Under the pieces are notes generated by a model, which saw only the letters and a program-made list of their open reading frames with translations, had not been told where the DNA came from and did not search any database. From Paracoccus gahaiensis (GTDB lineage: Bacteria; Pseudomonadota; Alphaproteobacteria; Rhodobacterales; Rhodobacteraceae), in contig NZ_SUNI01000006.1 in assembly GCF_005048225.1 (NCBI RefSeq), positions 62,001-126,000 on the forward strand: a DNA stretch of 64,000 nucleotides, written 5' to 3'. Numbering within the stretch: position 1 is the first letter of the stretch; each line of letters opens with the position of its first letter. Of the stretch, positions 53,081 to 61,635 are shown in pieces. Position numbers and translations under genes: made by a program.

Positions 53081-53920
53081 CTATCTGGCCCGTTCCCAAT
53101 GATGTGAAGGACGGCGCAGCCGGACCGCCAGGCTGACGACGGCATAGGCGGCAAATCCGGCCGGATCTGCCAGTCCCATGCGCAGGGCCCGGCGCCCCGA
53201 GGGACGGTCGCCCGAGGCATGGCCGGCCAGATCGGGATATAGCCGCGCCAGTTCCGCCGTTCCGGCATCCTGCCGGCGCCGCACGCGAATCAGCGTGGCC
53301 AGCCCCTCGCTGATCGGCCAGTGATAGGGCACCTCGACCCGCCAGCGCTCCGAGGGGGCAAAGTTCAGCCGCGCGAAGCCGTCATCCGAGATGACCTGCG
53401 GAAAGTCGCCCCACCGGGCACGGCCTTCGGCGTTGACGGCGAAGAGGCCCGCCCCGGTCACCCCCTCGGCCACGAAGGGCAACCGCTGCCAGAACCGCGC
53501 ATAGGCCGCCGAGACGGCGCTTTCCGGGCGCGGAACGACCAGCTGCGCGCCCGCATAGCGCGCGCCGGGCCCGTCCAGCGCCGCGACCAGCGCCGCGATC
53601 ATCCCCTGGCCCACGACCACATCGGCGTCCAGATACAGGCGCAGATCGCCCGAGGCGGCCTCGTCGCCCAGATTGAGCGCGCCGATCTTGCCGCCCGACG
53701 GCGTCTCGATCACCGAGACCCGCCAGCCGGCGGCGGTCAGGGCCGCCTCTTCGGCCCGCGCCCGGTCGGCGGTGGCATCGGTGCAGCCATTGGCGACCAC
53801 GATCACCTCGCGGGCCAGCCCGTCGATGCCGGTCTGGCGGGCCAGGGCCTTGAGGCAGGCGGGCAGATGGTCCTGTTCCTGATGGGCGGGCAGGATCACG
53901 CTGAGACGGGTCGGGGTCAT
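53081..53920 (-). CDS. Glycosyltransferase family 2
   Basis: 279-residue GT-A enzyme. Family motifs include LSVILPAHQEQDHLPACLKAL, VVANGCTDATADRARA, the DXD motif in RLYLDADVVVG and an acceptor-side segment DDGFARLNF. The C-terminal hydrophobic stretch may be a membrane anchor. The ATG overlaps the stop of the upstream GT2 (ATGA at 53917-53920), so the two are co-expressed. Donor and acceptor cannot be deduced. Confidence 0.84.
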   Translation of the reverse strand: MTPTRLSVILPAHQEQDHLPACLKALARQTGIDGLAREVIVVANGCTDATADRARAEEAALTAAGWRVSVIETPSGGKIGALNLGDEAASGDLRLYLDADVVVGQGMIAALVAALDGPGARYAGAQLVVPRPESAVSAAYARFWQRLPFVAEGVTGAGLFAVNAEGRARWGDFPQVISDDGFARLNFAPSERWRVEVPYHWPISEGLATLIRVRRRQDAGTAELARLYPDLAGHASGDRPSGRRALRMGLADPAGFAAYAVVSLAVRLRRPSHHWERAR

Positions 53921-54897
53921 TTGTACTCGATCAGGCTGGCGCGGCGGTTCATCAGCCGGTTGGCATAGAAGCCGAGGGCGCCGAGGGCTTCGGGGATCTT
54001 GCCCAACACGGTGAAGGCCGCGCGGGCGGCCCCCATGCGGGGCGTCAGGCGCAGGATCTGCGCGGGATAGGCCAGCAGCAGGGCCAGCAGGGCCGGATGG
54101 ACCAGCAGCGCGCCCAGCACGGCCAGCCCCGGCAGCGCCGCCCCCCAGATCAGCGCGCGGCGGGTCTCGGCCCGCCAGTGGCGTTCGGGCGGGGCGCCGT
54201 GCAGGGCGGCGCCCTCGGCAAAGGCATGGCCCGCGCGGCGGGTGCGGCGCCACCATTGCCCGAAGCGGGTCATGTCGGCATCGTGAAGCGTCATCTCGAC
54301 CGCCAGACGGCGGATGGTCCAGCCGGCGGCGCGCAGGCGCACGCACATCTCGGGCTCCTCTCCGGCGATCAGGGTCGGATCGAAGCCGCCGATCCCGGAA
54401 ATCGCCGCATGGCGGACCAGCATGTCACCCCCCACCGCCCGGGCCGGGCCCACCGGCGTGTTCCATTCCGCATCGCAGAGACGGTTATAGATCGAGCGTT
54501 CGGGATGCATCTCGCGCCGGCGCCCGGCGACCGCGCCCAAGGCCGGATCGGCCTGCATTTCTGCCCGCGCGGCAGGCAGCCAGCCGGGCTGCAGCACGCA
54601 ATCCCCGTCCAGGAACTGCACGAATTCCGGCGCCTCCCCGGCCAGCGCCTGCAACCCGGCGTTGCGGGCGCGGGCGGCGGTGAAGGGCTGCGTCATGTCC
54701 AGCGCCACCAGCGTGGCGCCCATTTCCTGGGCAAAGGCCGGGCTGCCATCGGTCGAGCCCGAATCGACATAGACGATTCGGGCTATTTGAGCAGACAAAG
54801 CGGCCAGACAGGCGCGCAACCGGGCGCCTTCGTTGCGTCCGATGACGATTGCGGCGACAATACTGCCCGAGAGGACAGGTTCGGAAGGTGAGGACAT
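53917..54897 (-). CDS. Glycosyltransferase family 2 with C-terminal membrane segment
   Basis: 326 residues with SIVAAIVIGRNEGARLRACLAAL, YVDSGSTDGS, the DGD metal motif (VQFLDGDCVLQPGW), and an acceptor region AVGGDMLVRHAAISGIGGFDPTLIAGEEPEMC. Hydrophobic helices at about residues 245-270 suggest membrane association. It is divergent from the kinase-like gene across 73 bases. Its N-terminal residues precede a typical GT-A fold without a signal peptide. Confidence 0.84.
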   Translation of the reverse strand: MSSPSEPVLSGSIVAAIVIGRNEGARLRACLAALSAQIARIVYVDSGSTDGSPAFAQEMGATLVALDMTQPFTAARARNAGLQALAGEAPEFVQFLDGDCVLQPGWLPAARAEMQADPALGAVAGRRREMHPERSIYNRLCDAEWNTPVGPARAVGGDMLVRHAAISGIGGFDPTLIAGEEPEMCVRLRAAGWTIRRLAVEMTLHDADMTRFGQWWRRTRRAGHAFAEGAALHGAPPERHWRAETRRALIWGAALPGLAVLGALLVHPALLALLLAYPAQILRLTPRMGAARAAFTVLGKIPEALGALGFYANRLMNRRASLIEYK

Positions 54898-54970
54898 TTC
54901 GATCTTCTTTGTGCTATCGGGCTAGCATTACGATATGATTCGGTCATTGGGCGAGAGAAAAGAGTTGCGT

Positions 54971-55666
54971 ATGGACGGTGCCGTCAGCGGCTATCACGAC
55001 GGGCGGCCAAGAGCATGGGCGGGTTTGCTGCCTTTGGCTCTGCCGCAGAGGGCGGGGCTGCGCGCGGTCATCGCTGATGAAAAAAATCCCGATCGCGCGG
55101 AGGGTTACGATCTTCTGCGCACGCGGATCCTGGCGGGGACCAGCGCGCTCGGCTGGACGCGGATCGGCGTGACCCAGGCCCAGGGTGCCTCGGGCGCCGC
55201 GCCGCTGACGGCACTCAACCTGGCATTGTCCGAGGCGCGGCGCCCCGAACGCCGAGTCGTGCTGGTCGATCTGGACATCGCCCGGCAGCCGATCCTGAAA
55301 CTTCTGGGGGCCTCGGTGCCCCCCGCCGCGCCGCTGATGGCCTGGCAGGGCCATGCCCTGAACGACCGGCTGGCGCTGCTGACCATCTCGGCCCCGGCCT
55401 CCGATGCGGCGACGATGCTGATGTCCGACCTGTTCCAGGCCGAACTGGCGCAGCGTCTGGCCTCGCTGGACCCCGATGTGGCCATCCTGCACCTGCCGGC
55501 CCTGCTGACCGGCGATGCGGGCCTGGCCGGGCTGCCGCTGGCGCAGACCGTTCTGCTGGCCATCGACGGCCGCATCGATACCGGCGCTGACCTGCGCCGC
55601 TGCGAACGCCTGATCGGCGAGACCCGCCCCATCCTGGGGCTTTTCCTGCACGACGGAGAAGTGTGA
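54971..55666 (+). CDS. BY-kinase/CpsD-like protein with degenerate P-loop
   Basis: 231 residues from the second candidate ATG, chosen because GAGAGAAAAGAG precedes it; an ATG at 54935 would add 12 residues. The fold matches the CpsD/CapB ParA-like domain of polysaccharide tyrosine kinases: DLLRTRILAG, a Walker A position reading QGASGAAPL instead of GEGKST, NLALSEA, and a Walker A'-like VVLVDLDIARQPIL. The nucleotide-binding lysine is absent and no tyrosine-rich tail is present, so it is probably an inactive regulatory partner of the following chain-length protein (2-base gap). Confidence 0.75.
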   Translation: MDGAVSGYHDGRPRAWAGLLPLALPQRAGLRAVIADEKNPDRAEGYDLLRTRILAGTSALGWTRIGVTQAQGASGAAPLTALNLALSEARRPERRVVLVDLDIARQPILKLLGASVPPAAPLMAWQGHALNDRLALLTISAPASDAATMLMSDLFQAELAQRLASLDPDVAILHLPALLTGDAGLAGLPLAQTVLLAIDGRIDTGADLRRCERLIGETRPILGLFLHDGEV

Positions 55667-55667
55667 C

Positions 55668-57131
55668 ATGGGACCCATCGTCGGAGTGAAGGAATTCACC
55701 GGCATGCTGCGCCGGCGCGGCCCTCTGATGGCCTTCGTCGCGGCGGTCGGCATCTATCTGGCCATGGCCCATGCGATGTCGCTGCCCCGTGCCTACGAGG
55801 CCGTCACCGTCATCCAGATCCAGCCCACGCTGCTGTCGGGCGCCCCCGCCGCCACCGTGCAGGCGGAACCCGACACGGCCAACCGGCTGCGGCTGATCGA
55901 GCAGCGGCTGATGGCGCGCGACAACGTGCTGGACATGATCCGGCGCTACGACCTGTTCGACGACGCGCCCGAGCTGAGCGATGACGAGCGCATCGCCCAG
56001 TTCCGTCAGGACGCGCGGATCGACTTCGTGCCCGCCGTCGGCGGCGTGCCGGGGGCCGAGCGCGAGATCTCGGCCATGATGATCACGGTGCGGACCGCCC
56101 GCCCGGACGATGCGGCCAATCTGGCCAATGACATGGCCGACCAGATCATGAGCGGCAACCAGGCGGGCCAGGCCCGTCGCCTGAACGAGCTGATCGCCAC
56201 GCTGGAGGTCGACGAGCAGCAGGCCACCGCCGCCGTGGACGATGTCGAGGCGCAGCTCTCGGCCTTCCGCAGCCTCAATCCCGACCGCCTGCCCGAAAAC
56301 CTGGACAGCCTGACGGCCGAGCGGTCCCGGCTGCAGGACCAGCGCAGCGCGCTGCTGCTGACCCTGCAATCGCTGGAGCGCGAGCGGCTGGCGCTGGAGG
56401 TGGGCACGCCCGGCGACACGCCCCCGGCCTCGCTGTCCCAGCAGCTGCGCAACCTCGAGGTCGATCTTGCCCAGGCCCGCCGCACCCTGCCGGCCGAGCA
56501 TCCCGAGGTGCTGCGCCTGACCCGCCAGATCGAGATGCTGCGCGACGGCACCGAACAGGCGCTGCCGCAAAGCCTCAGCCGCCAGGTCGAGCTGATCCGC
56601 GAGCAGGAGGCCACGCTGAGCGCCGAGCGCGCCCGGATCGACCGCCGCCTGCCCGAGATCGAGGCGGCCATCGCGGCCATGCCCGACATCGCGCTGGAAC
56701 TGGCCGATTACCAGCGCCGCATCAATGCGCTGGACCTGCCGCGCGCGGCGCTGGCCGAACGGCTGGCGGCGGCGCAGCTGGAACAGCGCCTCGCCTCGGG
56801 CAATTACGGCGAGCGGATGGTCGTGCTGGAGCGCGCCACGATCCCGGAACATCCGCTCAGCTCGGGGCGCCGGCGGGTGGCGGTGCTGGGGGCGGCGATG
56901 GCGGTCGCCATGGCGCTGGCGGCAGGCTTCGCGCTGGAACTGGCCCGGCCGGTGCTGCGCACCCCGGCGCAGGTCCGCAAGGCCCTGGGGGTCGAGCCGA
57001 TCGCGGTCGCGCCCTATCGTCCCACGCCCCGGGCGCAGGTCATGGCGCGGGTGCAGGACGTCACCGCGCTTGGCATCCTCGCCTTCGGCGCGATGGCCGT
57101 GATCATCCTGATCCTGCAAGGCGCGGGCTGA
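55668..57131 (+). CDS. Wzz/GumC-type chain-length determinant protein
   Basis: 487 residues. A first membrane helix (about residues 18-38), a long periplasmic coiled-coil region rich in leucine/glutamate heptads (about 150-400, including LRNLEVDLAQARRTLPAEHPEVLRL in two parts), a second helix (about 405-428) and a third short hydrophobic C-terminal helix (about 465-485) are visible. The Wzz motif TIPEHPLSSGRRR precedes the second helix. It controls polymer length and assembly with the kinase-like partner. It lacks a fused kinase domain. Confidence 0.85.
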   Translation: MGPIVGVKEFTGMLRRRGPLMAFVAAVGIYLAMAHAMSLPRAYEAVTVIQIQPTLLSGAPAATVQAEPDTANRLRLIEQRLMARDNVLDMIRRYDLFDDAPELSDDERIAQFRQDARIDFVPAVGGVPGAEREISAMMITVRTARPDDAANLANDMADQIMSGNQAGQARRLNELIATLEVDEQQATAAVDDVEAQLSAFRSLNPDRLPENLDSLTAERSRLQDQRSALLLTLQSLERERLALEVGTPGDTPPASLSQQLRNLEVDLAQARRTLPAEHPEVLRLTRQIEMLRDGTEQALPQSLSRQVELIREQEATLSAERARIDRRLPEIEAAIAAMPDIALELADYQRRINALDLPRAALAERLAAAQLEQRLASGNYGERMVVLERATIPEHPLSSGRRRVAVLGAAMAVAMALAAGFALELARPVLRTPAQVRKALGVEPIAVAPYRPTPRAQVMARVQDVTALGILAFGAMAVIILILQGAG

Positions 57132-57147
57132 CGCAGCCCGCCGACCC

Positions 57148-57190
57148 GGCCCCCCTGCGCGACGCACGCGCATAGGTGGGCCGGGGGGCC
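57148..57190 (+). terminator. Stem-loop downstream of the Wzz-type gene
   Basis: GGCCCCCC (57148-57155) pairs with GGGGGGCC (57183-57190), with a nested TGCGC/GCGCA hairpin inside. It is a plausible rho-independent-like end of the polysaccharide operon, but no T tract follows. Confidence 0.45.
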
Positions 57191-57267
57191 TTGGCGACAG
57201 GGGCCCTTGCGCCCGTCCGGTCGTTTTCCGATGCTGGTCCGACATCTGCCCCAAGAAGGACCGACCC

Positions 57268-57330
57268 ATGACCTTTCCCCGCCCGGCTGCCGCACGGCGC
57301 CCGCTTGCCGCCCCGACGGTGCGCGCATGA
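57268..57330 (+). CDS. 20-codon leader ORF coupled to the hydroxyacid dehydrogenase
   Basis: A short proline/alanine/arginine-rich ORF starts at an ATG 7 bases after a near-ideal AAGAAGGA (57253-57260). It ends in a TGA that overlaps the dehydrogenase ATG (ATGA). The dehydrogenase has no good ribosome site of its own, so translation probably enters through this leader. It may be a simple coupling device or an attenuator; no conserved peptide function is recognised. Confidence 0.5.
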   Translation: MTFPRPAAARRPLAAPTVRA

Positions 57331-58274
57331 AGCCCCCCGTCCTGATGCTGGCCCCCGCCCGCCCCTCGGCCATGGAACGGCTGGCGCGCGATTACGACCT
57401 GCTGCGGCTGGACGAGGCGGAGGACCGCGACGCCTTTCTGGACCGCCACGGCGCGGCCTGCCGGGCCATCGTCACCCATGGCCACAAGGTCATCGACGAC
57501 GCGCTGCTGGACCGCCTGCCGGCGCTGGAGATCGTCAGTTGCTCCTCGGCCGGTTACGACGCCTTCGACGTCGACGCGCTGGCGCGGCGTGGCATCCGGC
57601 TGACCAATGCCTCGCCCGCGCTGGCGCAGGAGGTCGCCGACATGGCGATGCTGCTCGCCGCCGCCGGCTGGCGCCGCCTGGTCGAGGCCGATGCCTGGGT
57701 CCGCAGCGGGGACTGGGCGCGGCAGGGCGAGTTTCCCCTGCGCCGGGGCCTGCGCGGCCGCACCCTGGGCATCGTCGGCATGGGCACGATCGGCCAGCGC
57801 ATCGCCGAAATGGCGGGCGCCTTCGGGGTGCAGGTCGCCTACTGGAACCGCAGCGAACGGCAGGTGGACGCCGTCTATTACGCCGACCTGGTCGATCTGG
57901 CCCGCGCCTCCGACATCCTGATCGTCATCGTCGCGGGCGGCGAGGGCACGCGGCACCTGATCTCGGCCCCGGTCATCGCGGCGCTCGGCCCCGAGGGGCT
58001 GCTGGTCAACGTCGCGCGCGGATCGGTGGTGGACGAGGAGGCGCTGATCACCGCGCTGCAGGACGGCACACTCGGGGCGGCGGCGCTGGACGTCTTCGCG
58101 CAAGAGCCCGAGGCCGACCCGCGCTTTGCCGCGATGGCCAATGTGACCCTGTCGCCGCATCTGGGCTCGGCCACGGTGGAATCGCGCGAGGCGATGTCGG
58201 CGCTGATGGTCGACAATCTGGATGCGCATTTCGGGGGACGCCCGCTGCTGAGCGAGGTCGCCCTGACCCGGTGA
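57327..58274 (+). CDS. D-isomer-specific 2-hydroxyacid dehydrogenase
   Basis: 315-residue NAD(P)-dependent dehydrogenase. The Rossmann motif GIVGMGTIGQRIA, catalytic arginine (NVARGSVVDEEAL), glutamate (VFAQEPEADP) and histidine (LSPHLGSATVES) make a complete triad. It is probably a glyoxylate/hydroxypyruvate or similar 2-ketoacid reductase in the cytoplasm. It lies directly before the two-component genes (46-base gap), so it may share the C4/C2-acid theme of the TAXI-TRAP system further right. The start is coupled to the leader ORF. Confidence 0.87.
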   Translation: MKPPVLMLAPARPSAMERLARDYDLLRLDEAEDRDAFLDRHGAACRAIVTHGHKVIDDALLDRLPALEIVSCSSAGYDAFDVDALARRGIRLTNASPALAQEVADMAMLLAAAGWRRLVEADAWVRSGDWARQGEFPLRRGLRGRTLGIVGMGTIGQRIAEMAGAFGVQVAYWNRSERQVDAVYYADLVDLARASDILIVIVAGGEGTRHLISAPVIAALGPEGLLVNVARGSVVDEEALITALQDGTLGAAALDVFAQEPEADPRFAAMANVTLSPHLGSATVESREAMSALMVDNLDAHFGGRPLLSEVALTR

Positions 58275-58320
58275 CCCCCGCCCGCCGGAGGGGCTTTCCT
58301 TCGGCGGGAAACCTGCCACG

Positions 58321-60117
58321 ATGCGCGCCATGACAGGCCCGCGCCCCCGCCATCTTCTGCGCCTCGCCGCCCTCGTCGCGGCGATGGCGGCGCTGGCGCT
58401 CTTGGTGCTGGACGGCGCGCGGCAGGCCGGGATGGCGCGGCTGGACGACATGTTGCAGAACCGCCTGACCCTGACCCGCCACGCCGTCACCGCCCAGATC
58501 GAGCGCTATCGCTATCTGCCCGCGCTGATCGGGCAGGATGCGCGCATCCTGTCGCTGCTGGACCGCCCGGGCGACGACCGCAGCGCCGCCAATGCCTATC
58601 TGCGGGCCACGCGGGCGCTGTCGGGCGTCGATCAGATCTATGTGCTGGACCCGCAGGGCCGTGCGCTGGCCGCCAGCAACGCGGGCGAGCCGGGCAGCTT
58701 CGTGGGCCAGGACTATGCCTTCCGCCCGTATTTCCGGCAGGCGCTGGCGCGGGGGGCGGCGCGCTATTACGCGGTCGGGGTCACGACCGGCATCCCGGGC
58801 TATTTCCTGGCCTCGCGCATCGGGCCCGCCGAGGCGCCTCTGGGCGTGGCGGTGGCCAAGGTCGACATGTCCGGGCTGCAGGCCACCTGGGCCAGCGCGG
58901 ACCAGTCGGTGGCGCTGGCCGACGCGGCGGGGGTGGTGTTCCTGGCGGGCCAGCCCGACTGGCTGTTCCGCCCGCTGGACCCGCTGGACGACGCCACCGC
59001 CCGGCAGCTGGCGCGGGAACAGCGCTATGCCGGGCAGGCCGTCCCCGCCGCCGCCCCCCTGCGCGCCGCGCTGACCGGCCTGCGGCTGGCCGAGGTGCCG
59101 TTGGAACCCGACGGCTGGCGCATCCTGGCCGCCGAGCCGCTGGCCCCGGTCGAACGGCAGGCGCAGCTGCTGGCGCTGCTGGCCGGGCTGTCGGGGCTGC
59201 TGGTCTCGGCTTTGGCGGTGGGGTGGCGGCAGCGGCGCCAGCTGATCCGCGTGCGCCTGAACCAGAATGCCGAGCTGGAGCGGCGCGTGGCCGAGCGGAC
59301 CGAGGCCCTGGCCCATGAGATCGACCAGCGCCGCCGCGCCCAGGACGAGCTGCGCGAGGCGCATGAAAGCCTGGTTCATGCCGCCAAGCTGGCGGTGCTG
59401 GGCCGCATGTCCACGACCATCGTCCACGAGGTCAGCCAGCCCCTGTCGGCGCTGGACAGCACGCTGGCGGCGGCCGAGCTGCACTTGGGCGCGGGCCGCG
59501 AGGCACGGGCGGTGGCCAGCCTGGCGGCGGCGCGGGCCTTGCTGATGCGGATGCAGAAGATGGTGCGCAACCTGAAATCCTTCGGCGCCCGTCAGCGCGC
59601 CGACCCGCCCGAGCCCGTGGACATGGCCCGCGTCCTGACCGCCGGGGCCGAGGTGCTGGCCCCGCGCCTGCGCGATCTGGGCCAGCGGCTGGCCCTGACC
59701 CTGCCACCGGATTTGCCCCCTGTCAGCGGCCAGGCCGTGCGGCTGGAACAGGTGGCCGTCAACCTGATCCTGAACGCCGCCGAGGCCGCCGCCGGCGCGG
59801 GCGCCCGCGCACCGGTGCGCGTGACGCTGGAGCCCGCGCCGGGCGGGCTGCGGCTGACCATCCTGGATCGCGGGGCGGGGATCGACCCGGCGCTGCAGGA
59901 CCGCATCGAAGAGCCCTTCTTCACCACCCGCGTCACCGGCGAGGGGCTGGGGCTGGGCCTGTCGATCACGCGCGGCATCCTGGACCAGATCGGCGGCACG
60001 CTGGCCTTCCACCCGCGCCCGGGCGGGGGCACGGTGACGGTGGTGGACCTACCGCTGTATCGCGATGCCGCACATCCCGCCGCCGCCCCGGGCGCTGCCG
60101 ACCGGCTGGCGGGCTGA
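58321..60117 (+). CDS. DctB-like sensor histidine kinase
   Basis: 598-residue membrane kinase. A first helix (about 12-30), a periplasmic double-PAS-like (dCache) sensor domain (about 35-275), a second helix (about 278-298) and a coiled coil lead to the HisKA domain with phospho-acceptor His369 (IVHEVSQPLSALDS). The ATPase domain has the N box (NLILNAAEAA), G1 (DRGAGI), F (FFTTR) and G2 (GLGLGLSI). All catalytic motifs are intact. The partner response regulator starts 7 bases later. By analogy with DctB it senses a dicarboxylate or related acid, probably that carried by the TAXI-TRAP system. Confidence 0.87.
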   Translation: MRAMTGPRPRHLLRLAALVAAMAALALLVLDGARQAGMARLDDMLQNRLTLTRHAVTAQIERYRYLPALIGQDARILSLLDRPGDDRSAANAYLRATRALSGVDQIYVLDPQGRALAASNAGEPGSFVGQDYAFRPYFRQALARGAARYYAVGVTTGIPGYFLASRIGPAEAPLGVAVAKVDMSGLQATWASADQSVALADAAGVVFLAGQPDWLFRPLDPLDDATARQLAREQRYAGQAVPAAAPLRAALTGLRLAEVPLEPDGWRILAAEPLAPVERQAQLLALLAGLSGLLVSALAVGWRQRRQLIRVRLNQNAELERRVAERTEALAHEIDQRRRAQDELREAHESLVHAAKLAVLGRMSTTIVHEVSQPLSALDSTLAAAELHLGAGREARAVASLAAARALLMRMQKMVRNLKSFGARQRADPPEPVDMARVLTAGAEVLAPRLRDLGQRLALTLPPDLPPVSGQAVRLEQVAVNLILNAAEAAAGAGARAPVRVTLEPAPGGLRLTILDRGAGIDPALQDRIEEPFFTTRVTGEGLGLGLSITRGILDQIGGTLAFHPRPGGGTVTVVDLPLYRDAAHPAAAPGAADRLAG

Positions 60118-60123
60118 GGACGG

Positions 60124-61437
60124 ATGCGCGGCCGGATCGCCTTCATCGACGACGAGGCGCCGCTCTGCGCGGCGGCGGCGGACTGGCTGGAGGCCTCGGG
60201 CTTCGAGGTGGCGACCTTCACCGACCCCGCCGAGGCGCTGGCGGGCATCCGGGCCGAGGCCTGCGACTGCGTGGTGACCGACCTGCGGATGCCGGGCCTG
60301 TCGGGGCAGGAGGTGCTGGACGGTTTGCGGGATCAGGATCCCGACCTGCCGGTGATCCTGCTCTCGGGCCATGCCGATGTGCCGGTGGCGGTGGCCGCGA
60401 TGCGCACCGGGGCGCATGATTTCCTGGAAAAGCCCTATCGCGCCGAACATCTGGTCGAGGTGCTGGACCGCGCCGTCGCGCTGCGCCGGACGCGGCGCGA
60501 GGCCCGGATCCGTCGCGCCTCGCCTCTGTCGGCGGCACGGCTGGAGGCGCGGCTGCCCGGCCACAGCCCCGCCCTGAACCATCTGCGCCGGATGGTGGGC
60601 CATCTGGCCGACCTGCCGCTGGACCTGATGCTGGTCGGAGAGCCGGGCTCGGGGCGCTTCGAGGTGGCGCGCTGCCTGCATGATCTGGGCCGCCGCGCCC
60701 GCCGCTCCTTCGTGGTGCTGCAGGCGGCGGGCCTGTCCGAGGGCGCGCTGGAGGCAGATCTGCTGGGCCACGAGCGCGGCGCGCTGCCCGGCCTGTCGGG
60801 GGCGCGGGCGGGCCGGCTGGAACAGGCGCAGGGTGGCACGCTGTACCTGGCAGACCTGCAGGCGCTGTCGCTGGCCGGGCAGGCGCGGCTGATGCGCGTG
60901 CTGCAGGCGGGCGCGGTCGAGCGGATCGGCGCGCAGGTCGCCCGCCCCGTCGATCTGCGCCTGATCGCCGCCATCGAGGGCGATCCCGCGGCGCTGGTGG
61001 TGCAGGGACGGCTGCGCGCCGATCTGTTCCACCGCCTGTCACCGGGCGCGCTGCAGGTGCCGCCCCTGCGCGACCGGGCCGAGGATATCCCCACCCTGTT
61101 CACCGCGATGGCCGAGGCCGCCGCCGCGCGCTTGGGCCTGCCGCTGCCCGATCTGCGCCCCGCCGATCTGGACCGTCTGGCCGCCCGGTCCTGGCCCGGC
61201 AATCTGGCCGAGCTGCGCGCCCATGCCGAACGCACGGTGCTGGCCTTGCCCGCCGGTCCCGCGCCTTTGGGCGAGGCCCGGGCCCTGCCCGAGCGGATGG
61301 CGCAGATCGAGGCGCAGATCATCGCCGAGGCGCTGGAGGCGGCGGGCGGCTCCTCGACCCGAGCCGCCGACGCCCTGGGCATCCCGCGCCGGACGCTGAA
61401 CGAAAAGATCGCACGGCACGGCCTGCGCGCCGACTGA
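60124..61437 (+). CDS. DctD-like response regulator with degenerate sigma-54 AAA+ domain
   Basis: 437 residues: an intact receiver domain (Asp53 in VTDLRMPG, LSGHADV, EKPYR), an AAA+ domain (about 145-375), and a C-terminal Fis-type helix-turn-helix (SSTRAADALGIPRRTLNEKI). In the AAA+ domain Walker A reads GEPGSGRFE (Lys replaced by Arg178), the sigma-54-contacting GAFTGA loop reads GALPGL (219-224), and Walker B reads TLYLADLQ. ATPase and sigma-54 remodelling activity are probably lost, so it may work through sigma-70, as reported for NtrC of Rhodobacter capsulatus. Cognate kinase immediately upstream. Confidence 0.87.
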   Translation: MRGRIAFIDDEAPLCAAAADWLEASGFEVATFTDPAEALAGIRAEACDCVVTDLRMPGLSGQEVLDGLRDQDPDLPVILLSGHADVPVAVAAMRTGAHDFLEKPYRAEHLVEVLDRAVALRRTRREARIRRASPLSAARLEARLPGHSPALNHLRRMVGHLADLPLDLMLVGEPGSGRFEVARCLHDLGRRARRSFVVLQAAGLSEGALEADLLGHERGALPGLSGARAGRLEQAQGGTLYLADLQALSLAGQARLMRVLQAGAVERIGAQVARPVDLRLIAAIEGDPAALVVQGRLRADLFHRLSPGALQVPPLRDRAEDIPTLFTAMAEAAAARLGLPLPDLRPADLDRLAARSWPGNLAELRAHAERTVLALPAGPAPLGEARALPERMAQIEAQIIAEALEAAGGSSTRAADALGIPRRTLNEKIARHGLRAD

Positions 61438-61438
61438 T

Positions 61439-61456
61439 CGGGCGATCTTTCGCCCG
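61439..61456 (+). other. Stem-loop after the response regulator gene
   Basis: A CGGGCGA/TCGCCCG hairpin with a TCTT tetraloop begins immediately after the stop codon. With no U tract it may be a weak terminator or a 3' stabiliser. The rest of the 198-bp gap to the TAXI receptor gene shows no other recognised element, although the receptor's promoter must lie here. Confidence 0.45.
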
Positions 61457-61635
61457 GCTGCGGCGCAAGGGAGCGGAACGTTGCCCGTGCTGAAGCGGGC
61501 GGCAGCCGGTTTTCAGGCGCAACGCCAAGGTGTTATGCCCCCACACCCGTAGGCTCGCCTTTTCGTGACTCCGCCCCTGTCTCGCGGGCGCAATCTTGCT
61601 ACTCTGCCTGCCAGAACATCATGGGAGGAAACCGC

